Below are positions 22,305 through 35,975 of a stretch of 64,000 bases of DNA, one piece after another. Every line of letters begins with the position of its first letter. Position 1 is the first letter of the stretch. The notes below the pieces were generated by a model. The model saw only the letters and a program-made list of their open reading frames with translations, searched no databases and was not told the origin of the DNA. The stretch covers positions 18,646,923-18,710,922 of the forward strand of contig CM012953.1 of assembly GCA_000181795.3 (NCBI GenBank). Direction: 5' to 3'. Position numbers and translations under genes: made by a program. This DNA comes from Trichinella spiralis (taxonomy: Eukaryota; Nematoda; Enoplea; Trichinellida; Trichinellidae).

Positions 22305-24966
22305 TGTAAACAAACTACGCACTAAAAGCTGACCGTATTCTGACTCTCATGAGCAGTGGACTGTACTTCCCTCAACAATAGTGGCAGTTCCAAAACGGAC
22401 CGCTATTATACACAAACAACAACACAGAACTTGACCGATGGATTTTATTCAGCAACAAATTCAAACAAATAAATAACAGAGCTAATCACAGCGAGCAACA
22501 CAACCAACACACGGAAAACATCCGCTCGGCACACGAATCACCCACCAATTCGAGGCACAAAATATGCCAACAATGTCGGAACGCAACAGATAAACAAAAT
22601 ACACCCGCAAAGCGGAGGAGGGTTTACCACCGTTTCAACCAGCGAATTCACGTTGTTAACACAAGAACAACACAACAACCTACACTAATCCACAATTCAG
22701 GTACCGATCAACACAGGATTCACCACGTCCCGTGAGAATTCCCAACAAACTTCCCCATCTCCCAACTGACTGGTCCATCACTGGATTCCGGCTGGTTCCA
22801 ACAAGATCAGCGATCGCAATGTCATGTCCAGAAGTTCTATAGCCGTCTCTGCGCAGGCGGAACGCGAGGGTATAGCTCCACAATTCTTCCGAATGGACAC
22901 TGGTTCCAAGGCAAGTTCGGTCTAGCGGTCGGTACGTCATCGCCGACCCTCGTCTGCTCTCGTTGCTATCTCCACTTTCCTCGGTAGGAAAGGGTTTACA
23001 AACAGTCGTGCTTCCGCCGAATTTATGGGTGCTTCGCAAGTTTCATTGTCTGCAGAGCATGTGCAGTAGACCGACCTGCTGTCGCGGTCATGGTCAAGCA
23101 AGGATCAGGTCGATGTCCGAACTGTCGCTCACGATCATAACGTCAATCGTTTATCCGTTCTGGTAAGTGCCAGCACCAATCTCCGCCGCACCAAAGAGCC
23201 CTCTTAGTCATGGATTTCCGTTCGATCCACTTGTTTGCAAAGGCGTGTAGCACAACCTTCCAATTCTTGCTGCACAAGAGTAGTCTCAAGAACTTCCTGG
23301 ACTGGCGAAACGTCCGAGAGCTACTAGACTGGATAAGCTTAGGCTACCTTCATCAAGAGTCTGCCGGAAACTGCGCACTCTCATTTCCGGAAACGGCTCC
23401 AGGTATACGACCCTGACCATTATGCACAAAAAGGCTTTCCAAATTCATAGAGCGCACCTCCACTCCTGGTCAACCAAAAATCCGACGTAACCGACGGACA
23501 TGAACGGTAACAGAACAACGTTGCCTTTTCTGGCGGCAGATTGACCTATCTTAATTAACTGAAATACATCTTCTTTCTCCTAATAGTTTTATATGTTTTA
23601 TCAATACACCGAACTTCGGTTTCTCGTTATCAAGACACCAGCATGGAATTTCGGCCTGTGAACTGAACGCCTGTTTTTGGTGAGTACTTTATACATTTCT
23701 GGACCACGTCCTTCATCACTTCATCGAAATTGAGGAGCAGCATGGAGTGACTCATCTTTATCGCTATTCAAAAAACCAAAGGATTCTGTCCTCGTTCAAG
23801 AACTGTTTCAGCACGAGCAATTCTCTTTATCTGGACAACTCCTTTGACGTATGCTGCAATTTCAACATATCAGGTGCGCATTTTCTCTCCGCTTCCTATA
23901 TCTCATCTGCAGTTCGTCCGCCGACTGTTCTTCGCAGCTCCACTGGTGATCTTGTGTTGTGGAAGATGTACTGACTCGTAGAAGCTTCTCGAAACTGCTG
24001 TAACGGATCGAGTCCATTACATTCTTCATAATACGGTTGCCATCCCCAACGGTGAACAGGCTAGGCAAAAAAAGATGGGTGTGTCTGCACATTTGCTGGT
24101 CGTGGTCACGTTTCAGGCCTTTCCAAAGGAACCTGCAGTCGTTCCGACCCTAAGGATGCAACGTCACCTGCGGATACATCTCCTCGACGTCCGGCTGCTG
24201 GCCGCGATTCTGTAATGCTTGCTAAATCGCAGCAGGATTCACATCAAGTCGGTCTAGAGGTTCGCTCAGCATCCAACTGGTTGATCAGCAATACTTTGCT
24301 GTATTTCGCAGACCTATCGAACACGACCTGACATTTGGATCCATCTGCCACCCGGCCGATAGACCGTGTGGTGCGGCAAGTACCAGGTCCCCCGAGGCGG
24401 TCGCGCTCTGATGTTTCTGCCACTAACTCGTCCTTCGAGGACCAATCTTATTCGTAATTTCCATGGTTGTGTTCTCCTCGGTTGGCAGGTGCTTCTCATC
24501 GATAATTCGCTAGTTCGAACGCGACTCAATGAACCAAAATGTTGCGGACAAGCGCTGCACTGTGAGCAGACCACATTCTGATTCTCGTGGACAGTGAACT
24601 GTATTTCCCCAACAACAGCGGCAGTTTCAAACTGGATCTCTATGATGCACCAACAACAACACAACTCCACCGGTGACTTCTAACAACAGAGCTGGTGACA
24701 GCGAACAACACAATCGACACACGGAAAACATCCGCTCGACAAACGAATCCCCAAGCTGGATATCATGTGCTATTCGAAGCACAAATGATGCTAACAATGT
24801 CGGAACACAAAAGAAAAAAATACAAATGCAAATGGAGTCTACTACCGTCTCAATCGACAAAGAGACGTGACCATCATAGTGACGACATAGTAGCCTACCA
24901 TAATTCCCAATTCAGATAGTGATCAAAAGGTTTGCCAGGTTCATCTTGTGAGAATTACTAGCAACA
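22305..24966 (-). mobile_element. Fossil LTR retrotransposon, BEL/Pao-like, both LTRs present
   Basis: Two direct repeats bounded by TG...CA, at 22305-22747 and 24540-24966, are the LTRs. In minus orientation a primer-binding site TGGTTCATTGAGTCGCG starts three bases inside the right (5') LTR at about 24520-24536. A polypurine tract (GGGAGATGGGGAAG) abuts the left (3') LTR. The interior is only about 1.8 kb, so most of gag-pol is gone. One stretch near 24080-24130 resembles the CRFLW motif of BEL/Pao reverse transcriptases, which is the basis for the family call. The LTRs differ by many substitutions and small gaps, so the insertion is old. It is broken many times over. No clear target duplication is seen. 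Confidence 0.75.
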
Positions 24967-25730
24967 ATGCTTTACAGAAGGCAATTAAAATAATTAGCAT
25001 TATGCACAATATAAAATTAAAAATATTTTATGATACTTCATATACCGATTTTTAAAATTTACCCTATTATTTATGATAAAAATATTATGATAATTTTTTA
25101 ATACTTTAGCATATGAACAAGTACTACCAGTGTAACTATTTTGTTATTTTATTTTTAGTTATTTAAAGTTGAAAATTATTTTAGAAAATAATAAATAAAT
25201 AAAAATTTTTTAAATGCATATATAACCAGGGATATGAAAGTAATCAAATTAGCCTAACACAATTTGAACAATAATGTCTCAAGATATTCAATATTATAGA
25301 CCTTGCACATCAACTGGTGATAATTCAATGTAGGTCATGTAAAATATTACAATTTTTAAATATTTTATTGAAATTATTCAATAAATTTTATTATGTGTAA
25401 TCATTTTAATAACTTTAATTATTTGATTTCAATTAATATTTTTAAAATTAAAAAGGTAAACACTTGTTAATCATTACTATAGCTTTAAGATACTGTAATT
25501 GGACAACTATTTACATAATAAATGTGGACAGCGTTCTGTGAGTGTTTGTATTTAAAAAAATGCTTTAAGTTTTAATATTATATATTTATTGGTAATTTTT
25601 GTCTTTTAGGTTTTACCTTTGAAATACTTTTTCAATAATTGTATTTGTTTATGGTTTTCTGTTTATTGCAAAGTATCACTTGCTTTTTATGTTTAAAAAT
25701 GTGCCATGTTTGTTTTTTAGTCGCCAAGAT
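24967..25730. other. Intergenic, upstream of NCBP1
   Basis: Very AT-rich and without coding. It should contain the NCBP1 promoter and 5' UTR. A pyrimidine-rich TTTTTTAG 14 bases before the ATG (to 25720) could be a 5' UTR splice acceptor. Confidence 0.4.
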
Positions 25731-28700
25731 ATGGGTTCTAGAGGCAAACGTTATTTCAATAACAGTTCAGGTTCAGGTGAGTTTTTCTGCATTTATTTTG
25801 ATCACTTTGAATGTGAACTCTTAATTATTTGTAAGATGATGATCAACGCAGAAGCAAGCATTCGCGGAGTAATTACGAAAAACCACTGGAAGAGGTTGTA
25901 AATGACTTGGCATTATCGGTAATTTATTAGTGATTTTTAGTTATGAATTTTGTTGTTGATATTAATTTAATTTTTTTTAGAGTTCCTTGCCTACTTTTAA
26001 GAAAGATATAGAGGCTGCGGTTGAGAGAATTACAAAAGATTATGCAGCGAATAAAGCTAGAATTCGTCGAATTATTCGAAAATGGTAATAGATTATTTTA
26101 AATATTTACCAATATTGAAGAGTTTGTTTTTAAGCGTTATCCGTGCTCCATATCACCTTACGGTATATTCAACATTGGTTGGTGTATTAAACTCTAGCAT
26201 TCCAGCTTTTGGAGCAGAAGTATGAAGTGTTTATTTTAGTTTGTTGTTTTTAAATAGAAAGACAGACAATAATTCAGCTTTAGTTTTTTTTTGATTTTGT
26301 TGTTTTTTATGACCATATTTGGGTTATGGTAATGTGACGGAATTGGACATAAATAGATATGATAATTTTTGAAAAATTGTTTATGTTGAGTGTTTCTGCA
26401 TGTCATTAGAATACAGGCAGTTGAAAAGTGGAGTCATTAATTAATTTAGCTAATTCTGCTGTTAATTAATGGATGTTTTTTGATTAAATATATGATTTTT
26501 TATTTTTAGTTTGTGGAGCATCTTATTAAAGTACTGTGCGATTATGTAAAATATTTAAATTGGATAGATGTGGAAATTTTGGTAATACTGATTATAAATT
26601 GTGTTATTTTGTCTATTACAGAAAATTTGTAGGTAATTTTGATATGCGATCTTGTGAATAGTCGCTGTGTTTCAGCAGATTCGTGTTTTTCATTTTTGGA
26701 AAGTTTTTTTCATGCTAGTCAAGACGAGAATATATCGCAAGTATGATTGTTGATTAAGATTGTTGTTGATATTTTGTATTAAACTGTAAGTTTTTTTACA
26801 GGTTGGACGTGATTATTATGTATACTTGATTTTGTTGGCTATTCCTTGGGTAGCAGGCGCTTTTGTTGAAGAAATTAAAGTTGAATTTGAAGACTTTCTT
26901 GGCAAAATAGATCGTTATATGAAGTAAAATATTGAAAGTGTTGATTTATAGAAGAAACTATTATTTGTTTTTGTTTCAGATCTCGACCAAGTTTGGATTA
27001 TGTTTCCATAATTAGCGTTTGGAATTCTGATGAAATGCCACCGCAGAAAGAAGTAATGTTCATAAGAAAAGATTATTATTGTTATGCTATTTTTGTTTGG
27101 AATGTCTTTTTCTTTAGTACTTGGAGAGTCTGTGGTCGCAGATACTTGGCTTGAAAAAGGACGGTTGGAAAATATCTTATTTTGCTCGTTATCAGGACGA
27201 TTTTGTCACAATTTTGAGAACAGCTACGCCACATAAATTACCACCGTTTACTCCTTGTGTATTCAAGAATCCATCAAAATATCCATCACCTAAGGTTGTA
27301 TTTAGAATTTATGGAAAAGAAAACTTGCTTGCTAAGGTAAATTTGTTGTGAAAATTTGAAGAATACAAATTCATAAGTATGTATGTATAATTTTTTTAAG
27401 AATATGAATTTGCCAGATTGCGAATCTATTGAACGATTTTTACTTGAACAAGATCTGGTGTGGATTATTGAAAAAAATTATCAGCAGAAGAAAGAATGGT
27501 TTGAAAGAGGGGGAGGGGAGGGGGGGAGTTTTTCTTTGTTTTAATTTTCTTCCTTTTCAGTGCCCATCTTTTGGTATCATTCCGCAAACGTGAAGAAGTT
27601 TCGCTGGATTTTTTGATAGTGGAAGTGTTGTTTGGCAAAATTTTTCAACTTCCAAAACCGAGATGCGCTCAAATTTTCTACAGTTCATTATTAATTGAAT
27701 TGTGCCATTCTTGGCCGAATACAATACCGCAAGTTGTTGCTCAAGCGACGCAAATGATATGCGATAATTTGGACACGATGAATATGACTTGTTTCGACAG
27801 GTGAACCGACGCAGCAAATAGTTGACAGTATTAATTATTAATTAATTTGTTTTTTTTTTGGTTTAGATTTGTTGATTGGCTGTCTTTTCATTTGTGCCAT
27901 TTCAAATTTTTGTGGTCTTGGGAAAATTGGATTAACTGTGGCGAATTGAATCCACTTGCTCCTCAGCGAATGTTTTTTACTGAACTGTTGTGCGATTGTT
28001 TGCAACTTTCTTATCACGAACGATTGGTCGAAGTACTGCCGACGGCACTTCACAAACTTATACCCGAAGTTCCACTTCCTAAAAATAAATTCTCAGGCAG
28101 TGGTGCAGGTGATGAATGGGAACGATGGAACATTTTCATTATTAATTGCTAATTATTGTCTGTTTAGATCGACTGCCTGGTGCATCAATTGCGCAACACC
28201 TGACCCAAGCGTTGAAAGAGAAATGTACTCCTGAAGACGTGCACGCCATTCTGATGGATTGCCCATATCCAGATGACGGTAATGTTGAACTTGATCATCA
28301 ATTGAACAATCCGCTTTCGAACAGTGCATCATTCAGATATGGACATGCCGTTTAATCCGTTGAAAATTGAAGTTCTCACTACAGCAGTTCTAGTTTCCGG
28401 TAGCAGATCTATCAGTCACACCGTTGCCATTTTGATCAAGTTGGTTTCATTTTTGTTTTCTACTGTATAATGTATTTTTCTCGATTTTGCATATTTATTT
28501 CTTTTCTTTCTTTAATCAAGGTACATGTCCGTGTTTAAAGAATTCGCAGCCGACAGCAAAGAAGCGCAGATTCATTTACTTCAAACTCTGCACGAAGTTT
28601 GGTTTGCAAATGAACAAGTGCGGAGCATTTTTCTCCAATTTTGATTGATTTTAATATTTTTATTTTTATCGTTTAGCGAATCATGATTGTCGTGGACAAA

Positions 28701-29595
28701 ATGTTGAAGATGCAGATAATTCAATCATTGGCTGTAATTGAGTGGATTTTTTCGGAAAAGATGAGAGGCAATTTGATGAGGTTTACTTTGATATGTCTAT
28801 TTATATACAGTGTTCAGAAAAGCGTGGAGTGTGAATTTTGTTATTTCTACATTAGGCACTACGTTTGGCAGATTGTGTATTCAATGACGACGAGATTATC
28901 AAGAAGTATAAAGCAAATACAAGAAGAATTGGACAAGAAACAAGCTGAAGAAGTAACTGTTGTATTTCTTTTAGAAAATAATTATCGCTTTATTCATTAA
29001 TTTTATCATTTCAGGGTACCATGAGTTCAGCTTCGTCGGATGGTGAGAGGAGCTCTGAGGTTAGCGCGATACAGCTCAAACTTTCCGCTGCCCAAGAATT
29101 ACAAAAAGCAGTTATCTTCACTCTTTTGCAAGTATGCATTTATTTTCTTCCACCTCTGTTCATTCATGAAATTGTGAACAATAAATTCAACAATTGCAAG
29201 TCCCACAATAATGTATTTATTATGAGTTTTGTATAAAGTCTTAAAAATACATTAAACTGTACGAATATTTTAAATATGTATTGATTTTAATGATTCTCTT
29301 CTTTTTCCAGAAGGTGATCATTTTGTTGTCTGAGCATTTGCTGCAATCGGATGCAGAAGACAGAGATTCTCACACCGGTTGGTTTAAAGCTATACAAGGA
29401 CGGATGATTCAAATATTCAATATAGTATTTAACAAAAAACAAATTTTTTTCTTGGACTATTTATTATTTACTTTATTTTAGGAACACAAGAGCATCATCA
29501 ATTATGCAGATGAATTAAGTTCGTACTTGTTTACTTCAGACATTGATGCGGTCATTACAGAGCCGTTTTTCAATTATTTGACGATGTTAAAATGA
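25731..29595 (+). CDS. NCBP1: Nuclear cap-binding protein subunit 1 (CBP80)
   Basis: Twenty exons: 25731-25776, 25836-25918, 25981-26084, 26135-26219, 26510-26581, 26633-26740, 26802-26923, 26980-27052, 27118-27336, 27401-27498, 27561-27800, 27867-28108, 28168-28278, 28337-28439, 28521-28617, 28677-28780, 28856-28952, 29015-29131, 29311-29424 and 29482-29595. They give 782 residues (human about 790). Ordered matches to human CBP80 include LTVYSTLVGVLNS, FLVNSR-region sequence, AIPWVAG, PPFTPC, FLIVEVLFGKIFQLP, SSLLIELC, DTMNMTCFDRFVDWLSFHL, FNPLKIEV, VDKMLKMQIIQ and HTGWFKAI. The protein has three MIF4G-type helical domains. With NCBP2 it binds the m7G cap of nuclear RNA and links capping to splicing and export. 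The N-terminal basic stretch RGKR...DDDQRRSKHSR would be the nuclear localisation region. Confidence 0.95.
27507..27531 (+). other. G-run in a short NCBP1 intron (possible G-quadruplex)
   Basis: The 62 bp intron at 27499-27560 contains runs of five, four and seven G separated by single A, in an otherwise AT-rich locus. The seven-G run could supply two tracts, so an intramolecular G-quadruplex is possible in the RNA or coding strand. G-runs inside introns are known to act as splicing enhancers. Confidence 0.6.
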
Positions 29596-30616
29596 TTCTG
29601 CATGCTATTCAAGTTCCACTTTTTGCGATATTTATGAATTTCTTGTGAAAAAAATTTATCAATCAGAATTTTTTTAACTTCAACAATATTATTTATCATC
29701 AACGAATAACGATGAATGGTCTTTTATGGATATTTGAATGGAAAATTATATTCATTTCCCTTTCGTTATTAGATTGTTCACGTTATAGAAAGAAAGGGTC
29801 AGTATAGTATATACATATATGTTATTCACTATGTAATGTTTTCTATACCATTATTACTGCACACGTGTGAAAAGCCATCGATTGATTATGCACATTTTTA
29901 TGTTTTTTCTTCGTTTTGAATTTTTTGTTGTTTAATTTTTTGTTTTTACTTTCGTAAATAAAAGAAAGAAAAAAATCATACAGATTATATTGCTGTCTGC
30001 ATCAAATGACGGATATGAATGAGCAAAAGATGAGCTAAAAATCAGAAGAAGAAGAAGAAGTAAAACCAACAACCACAACCATGACAGGCTTCAATTATTG
30101 TTTTTTCAAAAAAATATTTATTTTAATAGAATCCCTGCTGATGCTATACATATGATTGATTTTCAACATTAATAATAAAATAACAGTAACAATCGTTGTT
30201 GTCGTTGAATGTTAAATCAGAAATTGGCATTTTCAGAGTGTTGAATTTTAATATGTACATGTTTGAACAATAGGCTTTGTGAGGAGCAATTTTGTGAAGC
30301 GTTCGCTACTAACAGAGAGAGAGAGAGTGACACAATGGAACAAATGAAATTTCAATATATATATATATATATATATAGTACGCACAATTGGTTCTCGTTA
30401 GTTAGTTGCACCGCTGTTGTTGCAGTTGTACCCTGTGAAAAAAATGATTTCAGCGTGGTTGGTCATGGAAAATGTCGATCATTTTAATTTATTATCTACA
30501 TCTAAACTGATTTTACATCCTTGTTCTTCTTTCGTGCATTGAAATTATAAGCATATTTCACAAATGAGGGAAGAAAAATATTATTGTTATTATTTTAAAA
30601 TATCCTACCAATTTTT
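29596..30616. other. Convergent intergenic region, NCBP1 / golgin
   Basis: An AATAAA at about 29957 on the plus strand is a candidate NCBP1 polyadenylation signal. A (TA)n run lies at about 30355-30376 and a GAA microsatellite at about 30043-30059. No gene is supported. Confidence 0.45.
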
Positions 30617-33600
30617 TTACCACGAACTGTTGTTCCTGGATTCTTCTTTCGTGAGAATTTCTTTCGTTTGCATGGGACTGAACTTCACCACAGCCGCAAT
30701 AGCTTTAGCAAGAGTCTGTTCGAAAAAAGAAAAAAACACCTACTAATGAATTTACACGTGAAATTAATTGACAATTTTTCATACCACACATTCTTTTCCT
30801 AAAGATTCACGCTGAACCATATACCGGAATAGAATATTTTTCAAATACTGAAAAAAAAAGAAAAAACATTATGGAAAAGATCAAAATGACAAAACGGAAA
30901 TTCAAACTTCGGCTTCTGTAGGCTCGGCAAACAATGGATGAGAGTCGGCACTGTCGAATCGATTCCGTTGCTGAATGAAAAACAAGAAATGAAATTAATT
31001 TATAAATCAATATAAATCCACAACAAGTAAATAATATATTACCAATTGAAATTCATTTCCAACAGAGTAAAACGACTTTGCAGTTGACTCTTTCATCAAA
31101 ATCCTAAATAGATAAATAAATAAATAAATATATATATATAATGCACGTCAAATAAATAGCATTACATGCTGTTGGTGTGATCAGCAACAGCAAACTGCTG
31201 CATACTGTTGCAAACACTTGGCACATCAGTAGATGAAGGCATTTTTCCCTGTGACAACAAAAAGAAATCAACAACGTGTGAAACTTTTCATAATAACTTC
31301 AAATTTTACAATATTATTATTATTATTATTATTTTCTTTGACCACTTCTGAAGAAGAATGATCGTCATCAAGTGAAATTGATTGAAACGGTTCACGGTTA
31401 ACTGTCTGCTGTTGCTTTTCCTTCAAGCAAAACATAAATGTAGTTTTATAAAAAAAAACATCCAAATCCTTGCTTTTCAGCACCTGCTGCAAGGAAAAAT
31501 AACTGTTTTTCAACTGATTCAATTCTTGTGATTTCTTTTCCAATTCACTCTGCAAATCAGCAACTCTCAATTCCAATTCCGATGGCAATTCATCAATATC
31601 TACAAAGTGTTTTTGTACATTTTTCCCAAAATAAATTACAACAAATTCAATTTCAATTATCATTTATAAAAAAATTACATAAAAAAAAGAAAACATCAGC
31701 TAATAAACTCTTTTTTTTCTTTTCCATTTACCTGCAATAGTGGTCGACTGCAAAGCTCCACTGTGGTAGTGGTGATTGGTGTCGTCGTGTTCAACGTCCA
31801 CGCCAATGTCGTCGTTCCAACTATTCCAATCGGATACTTGAGCACGAAGTTGATCCATCTCGTTGTTATTTTCTGCCAACGTCGTCTCCAAGTCGGCAAT
31901 TTTCATATGCAAATCTGCGATCGTGTCGTGGAAATCAGTCTGCGTAAAATTATCTTCCATTTGACAATTCACATGGCTCATGTCCATCAAACTGACGTTC
32001 GACTGGGACGACAATGCTTCCCCAGCCGACGCGGTCACGTAACTGCCGCTGCTGGTGCTTGTTGTCAACAAATTCCATTTGCCAACACTGTCCAAAAGTG
32101 CACCACCATTGGCAAGCAGTTGGAACAGTCGCTGCTGGTTGGAGTGCAATTTCGAATCGAAATCTTCCAACATCTGTTGGTACATCCGATCCGTGGTGAC
32201 CAGTTCCCTTTGGAACTTTTGCACCATTTGGCGACTTTCGACCAACCGCTTTTCCAGTGCCGTAGTTGCAGTTGCAGATTTTGTCAAAGCGAACAATTTT
32301 TCACGCAAATCAGCTCGAGCACTTTCAGCACGACGCATCTGCTCCACACAACAACCAATCAACGCTTTGTGCATTGAACACAACGAGATGAGCACAGACG
32401 ACGACGAGGGTGGGGTGTGGTTTTCCAGCCGGCTGCAGTCTTTCACTACTTCTTCATTCGAATGGTCACAATCTGAATCCAAGCTTGCCGAAATCTCGTC
32501 GACGCAACGGAACAACAAACTGTACAAATTGGTCCGCTTCTGTTCATGATGACCATCATCAACATCATGGTCAACGTCGATGCGGCTGATCAGCGGTTCA
32601 TTCGCTTGCAAATCTTGCCGCAGCGTTGACAACCAACGCCAAATTGGATCGTTCAGCTTCTGTCGTTGATGACAAAGCTTGTCCAACTCTATCGCCAAAC
32701 GGTCTCTTTCGGTTTTCAACAACTCCAACTCGTTGACCATCGCCTCACAGTTGTTAGCCTCTTGGTTGAGCTGGTCGCTGAGCCGGCTCTTTTCGAGCAC
32801 AGTTTGGTTCCAGTTTGCCACAAAATCCAAAATGCTCCGCTGAAGTGAGCGAAAAAATTCCTCACAACCGTCTCGAAACGACTGGACAGATTTGGGCGAA
32901 AATTCACAACCGTCGTCAGTGGCAAGTCCACTTTCCAACAGTTGCAGAGTATTCACAAACTTTTGACGGTCCATTTCCGCCCTGTTCAACAGTTCCTCCA
33001 CTGACTTGTCCAACGGTGGTTCGGCGTAGCGGTCGATTTTCAAATTGAACGTCTCAGTGCAGTGTTGGTGCAAAATTGTCACCAAATTGGCAATCCAATC
33101 CAATATTGCACCACGGCTGCCGGGACTGTTGTCGACATCCTCGGACAATTGTGCAACCTCATCTTCCAGGGATATCTTGTTCGTGGTCAAAGTTTCGCAG
33201 TGGCGTTTCAGAGTGTCGGTTTCGTCTTGGAGTCGGTGCACTTCCACGGCATACTGTTGAAACGACGACTGGACGCAGAGCAAGCAGAGGGTGGCGGTTT
33301 CGTTGAAATAAACTTCAGCTTCTTGCTTAACGCCGGCGAAGTTGTCAATGTCGTCAAAGTCGTTGGCAATGAACGCATCCCGTTGGCAAAGACCACTCAG
33401 ACGGTTGGCCGTGTTGGAGCACCGGCAAACGGCCGCTTTCAGGCTCGTCTCCAGATATTCCACCTGAGCGAAACGACTCGCCGGCACTTCGCAACGTTCC
33501 AACAGCCACTGCAAAATCCTCCTCTGACCATTCAGAGCCGAATTGAACAAGTCGCAAAATTCACTCTCGCTTTTCGAAACTCTTTCCAGCCAAAGTTTCA

Positions 33601-35942
33601 ATTTTTCAACCTTATCGCCCAGATCTTTCTGCACCACAGCATCCGCATTGTCGTCGTCGGCGTGCAATTGGTCACTTTCGACCAATTCTGTCGACAAGCG
33701 CAGTTCAGCTCGGAGCTTTTCCAATTCCGCATCACGTTCGTGCAATTTTTTACTCAACGACTCGGTCAACTGCTGCATACGGTCGGCATATTCGGACAAT
33801 TCTACCTCTTTCACCTGCAACAAATCCGTACTGGCGTCCAATTTCGTCTGACACACCCCGAGCTGGTGCTTCAAGCTCGATACGTCCGCTTGCAACGAAG
33901 CAATCTCTGACGTCGTCGAATCATCATCATCTCGTGCTTTCAACAACAACTCTTCCAAGCGCTGCTTTTCCCTCTCAACGGCACTTTGGGTATTTTCCAA
34001 CATCTCGCACTTGGCTTTCAATTCACCAATAGTATGGTTCTGATTTTGAATTTCCAACAAACAACGCTCGTTCGTCTGTTCATAGTTTTCCTTGTCCAAG
34101 TGGATCATTTTTTCCAATTTCACATTCTCCTCTTCAAGTTTCCCAATCTGTGAACGTTGTTGGTCAATTTGACGTCTGCTGAGCAAATTCTCCTCGTTCA
34201 AGTTGAAAATGTTCGAACTCAACTGGTCGACCACGCCCTGCAATTCGGCCAGCTTACAATCACAACTTTCTCTCATCTCGTCCATAATTTTCTCATGTTC
34301 CTTTTCCAAACCGAGGCGGCTTTCTCTGACAGCTTCGGCCAAATCAGAAGCATAACGCTTTTCTACATCTGCATTCAGTTCGAGCAATTGCTTTTTCTCA
34401 ACTTCCAAGCTGGTCAATTCAGTCTCTTTAATTTCCAAGCGACTTTTCAACTCCGAAATAGTCTAAAAGAAAACCAAATTTAATAATCAACAACAAAGCA
34501 AACCATAATACTATACTCACAATTCTCAAAGCTTCCAATTCCACTTTCAATCGACTCGTTTCTTCATCGTGTGCAATTTTTTGCATTTTTTCACGTTCTT
34601 CCACAGCCAAACGCATTTGCTCTTGACTTTCTGACCAACAAATATTCAACTGTTCCTCCTGGTAAAAGAGAAAAAATAGCAAAAAAAACGAATATACAAA
34701 TAAACATATACACGGATATGAATACTTTTGAAGTGAATTGTTTTTCCAATTCAAATTTCATTTTTTCCATTTTTTGTTCATATTCATCAACAAGCAAATT
34801 CCTCTTCTTCTGCTCCTCGTCCTGCAACAATAAATACAATAAATAAAATGTGGTAAAAAACAATTTCAAATGACCAAAACAGCTCTGATGGCAATTTGTT
34901 TCGCAGCAGCAAATTGACCAATCAAATCTTCATCTTTTTCAAGCCTTTGTTCACACTTCAAAGCTTTTTGCAGTTCGCAATCTTTCGCTTGCAAATCTGC
35001 CTTCACTGAAATGTATATATAAATGTATTTTCAATAAATAAATAAATAAATAATTTTAAACAAACAACCAATAGCAATTACTTTGCTTGTAGTGTATTCG
35101 AAGTTGTTCAATTTCAGCATCTTTCGCTTGAATTGCCTCGTGCATTTCTTGCTTCATCATCGCAACAGTCATGTTGCTTTTCTCTTCCATGTCTGCAAGC
35201 TTCCTTTGCCAGTCTTCTTCGACTGCTTTCAACTTTCGTTGCCAATCCAAATTCACTCGTTCCATTACCAAATTGCCCATCTCATCAGGTTCATCCTTGA
35301 AATCAATTTCTTTTTTCAACTAATTTCAACAATTCTATTAATTATATATAATAAAGTACTTGTTTATGGGAAAAGTTTTCAATTTCATCGCGCAGACTTT
35401 GATTTTCCAAAGTCAACGACTCGATACTACTCTTGTGACCAGTGATGCTTTCTTTACATCGTTCAAGCAAATCTTCGAGAATTTTCACCTGAAAATCAAT
35501 AATTCAAAAAAAAATTAATCACCTCACAGCACCTTCAACTCGAACCAACCTTGTTCTTGTGCTTTGCAACTTCTTCATCCCTGATCTGTAAATGTTATCT
35601 TTAGAAAAAATTACAACACAAAATAAATAAATAAATAAAAATACATACTTTTTCCAATTCACAAACTCTCATTTCCAAAGTATTCACCACATTTTGCAAT
35701 TTTCCCACTTCATCAACATGCTTTTTTCTCAGTTGATTTATCTTCTCTATGGCACGATCTTGCGTGGCAGTCAAATTAATCTACAAAACAAAAGAAAAAA
35801 ACAGATCAAATCAAATATTAAAATTCACTGTAATTTCAACACAACATATTTGGAAAGCTGCATCGCGTACCTTCAATTTTTCATTCTCGTTAAACACATC
35901 TCGATAAACACCGGCTACCTATTATCAAACAAAACACATTTG

Positions 35943-35975
<33 letters not shown>

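Noticed and set aside
33062-33910. 282-residue plus-strand open frame, and others at 31763-32377 and 32055-32549
   Set aside because: They are antisense shadows of the golgin coiled-coil exon. The minus strand has the longer frame, heptad pattern and spliced continuity to a GRIP domain.
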